Shown in pieces: positions 58,805 to 64,000 of a stretch of DNA of 64,000 nt (the first letter of the stretch is position 1; every line of letters starts with the position of its first letter). The stretch spans positions 2,657,001 through 2,721,000 of the forward strand of contig NZ_CP140706.1 in NCBI RefSeq assembly GCF_034555375.1, written 5' to 3'. The stretch is from Pseudomonas sp. B33.4 (GTDB lineage: Bacteria; Pseudomonadota; Gammaproteobacteria; Pseudomonadales; Pseudomonadaceae). The notes under the pieces are model-generated. The model was not told where the DNA came from. It made no database searches and saw only the letters and a program-made list of their open reading frames with translations. The position numbers and the translations under genes are program-made.

Positions 58805-59058
58805 AAGGCTACAGACTCTGGGTAGTCGCCGGTTTGGCGTTTTTCACCAACGGCGCTTCATTATTGGGTATCGGCCAAGGCTCGGTGGGAGCATTGGCCC
58901 GGGCCATAGAGGCCAATCACAGCATCGCGCACAACATCGAACGGGCGAATACGCTGGGGCTGATGGCCGGCAATCCACCGGTGAAAGTCTCGGCCGATTT
59001 TCTCGGCCCGTTCGAAGTGGATTGCATGGCACTCGGCATGTGCCAAGCGCTGGCTTGA
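58801..59058 (+). CDS. Small membrane-anchored or exported protein, unknown function
   Basis: The 85-residue product has an N-terminal hydrophobic segment (YRLWVVAGLAFFTNGASLLG). It then has a soluble part including AIEANHSIAHNIERANTLGL and a C-terminal FEVDCMALGMCQALA with two Cys five residues apart. It is translationally coupled to the preceding small membrane protein. The two may form a pair in the envelope. No family recognised. Confidence 0.6.
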   Translation: MKGYRLWVVAGLAFFTNGASLLGIGQGSVGALARAIEANHSIAHNIERANTLGLMAGNPPVKVSADFLGPFEVDCMALGMCQALA

Positions 59059-59061
59059 CCC

Positions 59062-59133
59062 TGTAGGAGCTGCCGAAGGCTGCGATCTTTTAAAGGCAAG
59101 ATCAAAAGATCGCAGCCTTCGGCAGCTCCTACA
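59062..59133. repeat. REP-type inverted repeat (family B, short loop)
   Basis: Perfect arms TGTAGGAGCTGCCGAAGGCT and complement with GCGATCTTTT and a loop of only a few bases. It starts 4 bp after a stop codon. Confidence 0.9.
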
Positions 59134-59137
59134 TGAG

Positions 59138-59722
59138 TTACTTCTTCATGATCGAAGTGAAGAGCTCGGATTCGAGGAAGCGCTGCAACCAGGCTTGTAA
59201 GCGAACATAAGGCGTCTGCGCAAACCACTCGCGATCCACATGGGCAAACTGCCGAACGAAGGGCAGCAGGGCGATATCCGCCAGGCTCGGATGATCGGCC
59301 AGAAGATAATCGCGATCGTTGAGCAGCACTTCCAGCCGCTGCAAATACACCGCGCCTTCAGCCCGATAAACCTCCATCGGCTGCTCGGGATAACGCTCGG
59401 CATACTTGTAGCGATTCAACTGCACCTTGAACCCCTGATCATTCGCCTCGATCAGCTCAGCAATCCGTGAATCGCCAGCAAGCAACCAACCTTGCGGATC
59501 ATTCTGCGCCAACGCCCAGCGCATGATCTCCAGGCTCTCATCAATCACTCGCCCACCCGCATCCAGCACCGGCACCGTGCCCTTGGGCGAGATCGCCAGC
59601 ATCTCGGCCGGTTTCGCCTTGAGGCTGACTTCAACAATGTCCACCGGCACGCCCGAATAACGCAACGCCATCCGCGCCCGCATCGCGTAAGGGCAGCGGC
59701 GGAAGGAATACAGCGTGTTCAT
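59138..59722 (-). CDS. Glutathione S-transferase family protein
   Basis: The 194-residue protein has an N-terminal thioredoxin-like domain (MNTLYSFRRCPYAMRARMAL; CPYA in place of a CPYC redox pair) with PKGTVPVLDAGGRVIDESLE forming the glutathione site. An all-helical C-terminal domain follows. The single Cys10 suggests a Cys-type GST or glutaredoxin-2-like enzyme. Its start overlaps the sbcC stop by four bases, so it is the last gene of the sbcDC transcript. A role in DNA repair is not implied by the family. Confidence 0.87.
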   Translation of the reverse strand: MNTLYSFRRCPYAMRARMALRYSGVPVDIVEVSLKAKPAEMLAISPKGTVPVLDAGGRVIDESLEIMRWALAQNDPQGWLLAGDSRIAELIEANDQGFKVQLNRYKYAERYPEQPMEVYRAEGAVYLQRLEVLLNDRDYLLADHPSLADIALLPFVRQFAHVDREWFAQTPYVRLQAWLQRFLESELFTSIMKK

Positions 59723-62700
59723 TTCACCTCCAATGTGCTCAAACCATTGCCTTGGCGCTGCACCTGAATCTGCACCGGAATCCGTTCGTGCATTTCCTGC
59801 ACATGGGAAATCACCGCGACCTTGCGACCCTGCGCCTGCAAGCCATCGAGCGCATCCATCGCCAGTTGCAGCGACTCCGGATCGAGGCTGCCGAAGCCTT
59901 CGTCGATAAACAGCGATTCGATTTTCAGCGTACTCGACGCCATCGACGCCAGACCCAGCGCCAGGGCCAGCGACACCAGGAACGTTTCACCGCCAGACAA
60001 CGAATGCACCGAGCGCAGTTCGTCGCCCATTTCCGTGTCCATCACCAGCAGGCCAAGCATGCTGCCACCGCGCTTGAGGCGATAGCGTTTGACCAGTTGG
60101 CGCAGTTGCACGTTGGCGTGATGCACCAGCAAGTCGAGGTTGTAGGCCTGGGCGATCTTGCGGAAGGTGTCTCCGGTGGCCGAGCCGATCAAGGCACTGA
60201 GTCGCGCCCAGCGTTGATATTCGGCATACGCCGAAGCGATCTGCTGCGCGAGCGCCTGATTGGCGTTCTGCCGGCGCTGATCTTCAACCTGTTCGGCACG
60301 CAGTTCGGCGCATTGCTGTTCGCTGACATTGCACTGATTCTGCAAATCGCTCAGGGCCGTGGTCAGTTGCTCGGCATCAAGATTGCCGTTGTGTTGCGCC
60401 TGGTGATCGAGCAACAACCGAGCACGCTCCTGCAGCAATACCATGGCCTGTTCGATGGCTTTTTCGTTGAGCTGCAAGCGCTGGCGCAATTGTGCGACTT
60501 GCTCATCATCGACTCGCAACAAGTCTTCGAGGCCGCCGTCATCCAGCTCCGGATGACGAGCGCGCCAGTCGGCAATCTTGCTCGCCAGATCCTTTTCCTC
60601 GCTGTCCAGCGCCTGCAAACGCTGTTGCTGCGCCTTGAGTTCAGCGGCGATCTGCACAATCTGCGTGCGTACGTTCTGGAGGTCCTGAGCGGTGCCGGTT
60701 TCGGCGGCGCGCTCTTGTTCCACAGCCTGTTCCAGTTGCTGCTGCCAGTGCTCGGCGCTGCGGTGGTCGCCAAGCAATTGCGCAAGTTTCTGCTGGCAGC
60801 GTTGCTGCTGTTCGGCCAGCGCATTGAACTGTTGCTCAGCCGTTTGCGCTTGCTGGAGGCGGGTCTGCTGACGGTCCTGCTCTTTCTCCAGCGTTTGCTG
60901 ACGCTGTTGCTGCTCGGTCAGTTCTTCTTTCTGTTGATCGAGTTGCGCCAGACGCTCGGCGATCTGTCGGTCGAGTTGCATGAAGGTCGCCGCCGGCTCA
61001 CGACGCAAGGCCTCAAGGGTCTCGGCCGGCAGCACATTGCCGAACGCCGTCAGTTCCTCGTCGAGGCGCTGCCGGTCACTGCTCAATTCGCGCTGCTGAT
61101 TGCTCAAATGCTGCGCGGCCTGCTGGTGCGCGGTTTCCGCCTGACGCAATTGCTGGGTCAGCCGCGCGGCATCCTGTTGCAGGGTGAGCAGGGCGTTCTG
61201 GCGTTGTTCGTCCTGAGTGATGCTCTGGTTCAGTTGCTCGTTTTGCCGGGCGAGCCAGGCATCGCGCTTGTCGGCGTCCTGATTGAACAACTGCGTGGAC
61301 AGCGGATGCGCGTCGAGGCTCGGCGCCAACGCTTGCTGCTGGGTGGCCAGTTGTTCCTGCTGTTGCAGCAATTCTTTCTGCTGAGCAATGACGCCACCGA
61401 CTTCAGCGCGCAGCTCGATGAGTTTTTCCTTGAGCTGATCGACCACCTGCTGAGCATTGGCCTGCTCGCTTTCATCGTGGCGACCGAGGCTTTGCAGCAG
61501 CGCTTCGGGCTGATGATACGGATGCTCGTTGCTGCCACAGACCGGGCATGGCTGATCGTCCTGCAACTGCGCACGCAATTCTTCGACACTGGCACTGCGC
61601 GCCAGACGCTGGCGTTCAAGCAGTTCGCGAGTGACGTTGAGAGTTTGCTCGGCGACGGTCAGCTCGGCTTTGGTTTTCACGCCGTCCTGAGTCAGTCGTT
61701 CGCGTTCCTGCTGGGCGCTGAGCTGGCGCTGTTGCAACTCGGCGTTGCGTTTGTCCAGGTCCTGATGCGTGGCCCACAGGCGCGACAGATCTTCGAACAG
61801 CCGCAGTTGTTTGCGGTTTTCCTGCAGCAGCGTGCCAAGGATGCCGATCTGCTCGGCGACCGCATCCGGTTCCGCGCCAGCCTCTTTGAACAACACCTCA
61901 AGTTGCTGTTTCTGCGTGGTCAGCTCTGAGGCACTGCGCGCGGCGTTCTCTTCGAGACTCGCCAGTTCCGCCTGACCCTTGTTCAGGCGATTGCCGATCA
62001 GCATCAGCTGTTGCAGGCGATCGCGATAGGCATTCCACGCGTCGCTCAATGGCGCCAGATGAGTGCTTTGCTCAAGCTCGGCGGCGATGCGTTGCAGGCG
62101 CTCGCCGACCTGGGTCTGTTTTTCCAGCAAGGCTTGAATGGCGTTCTGGCCTTCGTTACAAGCCTGCTGCGCATTGGCTTTGGCTTCAGCATAAGCGGCG
62201 ACTTCTTTGGCCAGGCGGGCGAGGGTGCTTTGTTCTTCGAAGGCCTGACGCAACAGCGGCGCGTTTTCCGACTGGCGCTGCTGCGTTTCGCTCAGGGCGA
62301 CTTTTGCCGCTTCGAGGTTGTGCTCCAGTTGCGTCTGGCGCTCGGTCAGCTCCGTGTGTTGCTGCGTGTGCGCAGCAATCTGTGCAGCCAACGGCGCCAA
62401 CAGCGCATCAAGTTCGGTTTTACGCGCGAACTGATGCCGCTGCGGGCCGAGCTGCTCCAGTCGCGTCAGTTTCACCCGTTCGCCGGCCAGACTTTCCGAT
62501 TGCTGCTGTGCACCGTGCAATTGCTCGGTGGCCGCTTGCTGCGCGTCCTGCAACACACGCAAATCCTTGAGCCAGCCGTGCTGTTGCTCAAGCTGTTTGA
62601 GCTGCGCCTGTTGCAGTTTCAGCTGTTGTTGCGCAGCGTTGAAGCGCTCGTCCAGTTCGGCCCGGGCTTCGGGTGCCAGCGGGGTGACGCCAGTCGCTTG

Positions 62701-63360
62701 ATCCTGCAACAGTTTGTGCGCTTCGCGAGCCTCTTTGGTCTTGTCGAAGGCGCGGCGGCCGAGGCGGGTGTACAGCGCGGTGTCCGTGAGTTTTTCCAGC
62801 AGTTCGCTGCGGTCGTTGTCGTCAGCCTTGAGGAACGCGCTGAACTCGCTCTGCGCCAGCAATACAGCGCGGGTGAACTGTTCGAAGTTCAGGCCGAGTG
62901 CGGCTTCCAGTTGCGTTTTGTATTCGCCTTTCTGACTGGCGAGCAGTTGATCCTGATCGATGTCGCGCAGGCTCTGACGGCTGGCCTGCAGCTTGCCGCC
63001 GGCCTTCTCACGCGCACGGTTGGCTTCCCAGCGCGCCCGATAGCGACGGCCATCGACACCGACAAAATCCACTTCGGCATAGCCTTCGCCGGTGCCGCGA
63101 CGCAGCAGAGTGCGCGGGTCGCCGGTGGCGATTTCGCCGTCAGCGTCCGGGACTTTGGCGTCACGCCCGGTGTTGTTCAAACGCGGGACGGCGCCGAACA
63201 GCGCCAGACACAGCGCGTCGAGCAGGGTGCTTTTACCGGCGCCGGTCGGGCCGGTGATTGCAAACAGGCCAGCGCTGGCCAACGGCTCAGCGGTGAAATC
63301 GATCTCGAACGGGCCGGCCAGCGAAGCGAGGTTCTTCAAGCGTATGGCGAGAATCTTCAT
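59719..63360 (-). CDS. sbcC: Nuclease SbcCD subunit C (SMC-like ATPase)
   Basis: Rad50-like ATPase of 1213 residues that, with SbcD, cleaves DNA hairpins and protein-blocked ends. Walker A is FAITGPTGAGKSTLLDALCL near residue 35. Long Gln-rich coiled coils flank a zinc hook, CPVCGSNEHP, at about 605-614. The C-terminal signature VHSLSGGETFLVSLALALGL and Walker B SLFIDEGFGSLD complete the ATPase. Length fits pseudomonad SbcC. It is coupled at both ends: ATGA with sbcD upstream and with the GST gene downstream. By analogy it processes palindromes, of which this window has many. Confidence 0.96.
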   Translation of the reverse strand: MKILAIRLKNLASLAGPFEIDFTAEPLASAGLFAITGPTGAGKSTLLDALCLALFGAVPRLNNTGRDAKVPDADGEIATGDPRTLLRRGTGEGYAEVDFVGVDGRRYRARWEANRAREKAGGKLQASRQSLRDIDQDQLLASQKGEYKTQLEAALGLNFEQFTRAVLLAQSEFSAFLKADDNDRSELLEKLTDTALYTRLGRRAFDKTKEAREAHKLLQDQATGVTPLAPEARAELDERFNAAQQQLKLQQAQLKQLEQQHGWLKDLRVLQDAQQAATEQLHGAQQQSESLAGERVKLTRLEQLGPQRHQFARKTELDALLAPLAAQIAAHTQQHTELTERQTQLEHNLEAAKVALSETQQRQSENAPLLRQAFEEQSTLARLAKEVAAYAEAKANAQQACNEGQNAIQALLEKQTQVGERLQRIAAELEQSTHLAPLSDAWNAYRDRLQQLMLIGNRLNKGQAELASLEENAARSASELTTQKQQLEVLFKEAGAEPDAVAEQIGILGTLLQENRKQLRLFEDLSRLWATHQDLDKRNAELQQRQLSAQQERERLTQDGVKTKAELTVAEQTLNVTRELLERQRLARSASVEELRAQLQDDQPCPVCGSNEHPYHQPEALLQSLGRHDESEQANAQQVVDQLKEKLIELRAEVGGVIAQQKELLQQQEQLATQQQALAPSLDAHPLSTQLFNQDADKRDAWLARQNEQLNQSITQDEQRQNALLTLQQDAARLTQQLRQAETAHQQAAQHLSNQQRELSSDRQRLDEELTAFGNVLPAETLEALRREPAATFMQLDRQIAERLAQLDQQKEELTEQQQRQQTLEKEQDRQQTRLQQAQTAEQQFNALAEQQQRCQQKLAQLLGDHRSAEHWQQQLEQAVEQERAAETGTAQDLQNVRTQIVQIAAELKAQQQRLQALDSEEKDLASKIADWRARHPELDDGGLEDLLRVDDEQVAQLRQRLQLNEKAIEQAMVLLQERARLLLDHQAQHNGNLDAEQLTTALSDLQNQCNVSEQQCAELRAEQVEDQRRQNANQALAQQIASAYAEYQRWARLSALIGSATGDTFRKIAQAYNLDLLVHHANVQLRQLVKRYRLKRGGSMLGLLVMDTEMGDELRSVHSLSGGETFLVSLALALGLASMASSTLKIESLFIDEGFGSLDPESLQLAMDALDGLQAQGRKVAVISHVQEMHERIPVQIQVQRQGNGLSTLEVK

Positions 63361-64000
63361 GGCTGCTCGCCCTCCAGTTGCACGTCTTGCAAGAGTTCGC
63401 CGAAGTCCTTCAACGTCTGCTCATCGACCTCACTGCCGTAGTTGTCGAGCCAGGCGCGGCTGAACAGTTCCTGCGGGGTGAGTTGGTCGAGTTCGATCAG
63501 CGCGGTGCCATCTTCGACGCCGTCAGCACCACGATTGCCGGCGTATTCGGCGGCGATGCGCACCAGGCGCACGGCTTTGCCTTGCAGGGCGCTTTCGACT
63601 TGATGGCGCAAATCCGGCTGCGGCTCGTCGAGGGTTACGCGCACTTCCAGCCACGGTTGCCGCTGGGTTTCGGCGAGGAGATCAATGTTCGGCAGGTCCG
63701 CCAGTTGCAGCAGGATTTCGGCCAGCGGTGCCGGGCCGATGCGTTGCAGATTGACCGAGCGCGGGACCAGTTTTGGCTCGACGCTGACCAGGTTTTCGCC
63801 GTCGAGGGTGACGTCGAGAATCTGGTGCTGATAGCCGATCTCAGAGAATGACAACGGGATCGGCGAGCCGCTGTAGCGAATGCGCTCTTCACCGTTGACC
63901 TTCTGCGGCTTGTGCAAATGGCCGAGGGCGACATAGCTGATGCTCGGCCCGAACAGGCTGGCGGGCAGGGCTTCGGCGTTGCCGATGATCAGGCTGCGTT
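63357..64000 (-). CDS. sbcD: Nuclease SbcCD subunit D, 3' part (5' end outside window)
   Basis: Mre11-like nuclease subunit. The frame is open to the window edge; the visible part (~214 residues) begins in the phosphoesterase domain with IIGNAEALPASLFGP and the metal-binding motif GHLHKPQ, then YSGSPIPLSFSEIGYQHQIL. The C-terminal capping domain follows. The Met near 63917 is internal. Its stop overlaps the sbcC start by four bases (ATGA). Confidence 0.95.
   Translation of the reverse strand, partial: RSLIIGNAEALPASLFGPSISYVALGHLHKPQKVNGEERIRYSGSPIPLSFSEIGYQHQILDVTLDGENLVSVEPKLVPRSVNLQRIGPAPLAEILLQLADLPNIDLLAETQRQPWLEVRVTLDEPQPDLRHQVESALQGKAVRLVRIAAEYAGNRGADGVEDGTALIELDQLTPQELFSRAWLDNYGSEVDEQTLKDFGELLQDVQLEGEQP

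Noticed and set aside
59752..61929. 725-codon + strand frame opposite sbcC
   Set aside because: Leu-rich translation arises from the Gln-rich coiled-coil codons (CAG read as CTG) of sbcC.

Overview
The window is chromosomal DNA of a fluorescent-group Pseudomonas, an inference from four things: GC-rich pseudomonad codon use; dense REP-type inverted repeats with the GTAGGAGCTGCC / GAGCCTGCTCGCGA cores; Hfq/Crc-like A-rich motifs ahead of catabolic genes; and many families typical of the genus. I saw no rRNA, tRNA, CRISPR array, prophage, insertion sequence or integrase. Most genes are transport, catabolism and regulation cassettes separated by repeats.

Layout. 1-5.7 kb: end of an NCS1 permease, an orphan polyamine-type binding protein, TerC, a DyP peroxidase, and an AraC regulator divergent from an SBF-type transporter (to 6.7 kb). 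6.7-9.2 kb: a divergent two-component pair, both genes ending inside REP elements. 9.2-10.6 kb: two lipoproteins and an exported protein built of eight 13-residue repeats. 10.6-16.4 kb: a structured intergenic region, the reverse transsulfuration pair (cystathionine beta-synthase and gamma-lyase type) and metE. 16.5-20.2 kb: a GNAT enzyme converging on a BtuCDF-like ABC transporter behind a cobalamin riboswitch. 20.2-29.4 kb: a short Ppx/GppA protein, a Pho box with a possible tiny RNA, and a phosphonate cluster (phnDCE, Fe-alcohol dehydrogenase, OPA-type MFS, LysR, phnX) with a divergent second LysR. 29.4-33.8 kb: ParD-like/methionine aminopeptidase pair, crotonase/hydrolase pair with a divergent TetR, and a binding-protein-fold protein lacking a signal peptide.

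34-45.3 kb: a catabolic region tied together by a shared 16-bp operator-like sequence (38074, 39488, 45310). It contains a four-gene polyamine-type ABC importer, a RibBA paralogue with a degenerate second domain, DUF1330, Nudix, GntR/FCD, carboxymuconolactone-decarboxylase-like, flavin reductase, aldehyde dehydrogenase, alpha/beta hydrolase and PF06684 genes. Its substrate is unknown and no oxygenase is present. This is the best candidate for an undescribed system in the window.

45.7-49.2 kb: a YCF48-like/RND pair. 49.4-56.3 kb: an aldonate (L-arabinonate type) pathway: GntR, IlvD/Edd dehydratase, MFS transporter, AraD1-type dehydratase and ketoglutarate semialdehyde dehydrogenase, giving 2-oxoglutarate. 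56.5-59.1 kb: small hypothetical proteins and an exported beta-propeller lactonase-like protein. 59.1-64 kb: a GST, sbcC and the 3' part of sbcD, translationally coupled and cut by the window edge.

All identifications come from reading the sequence; no database search was run.
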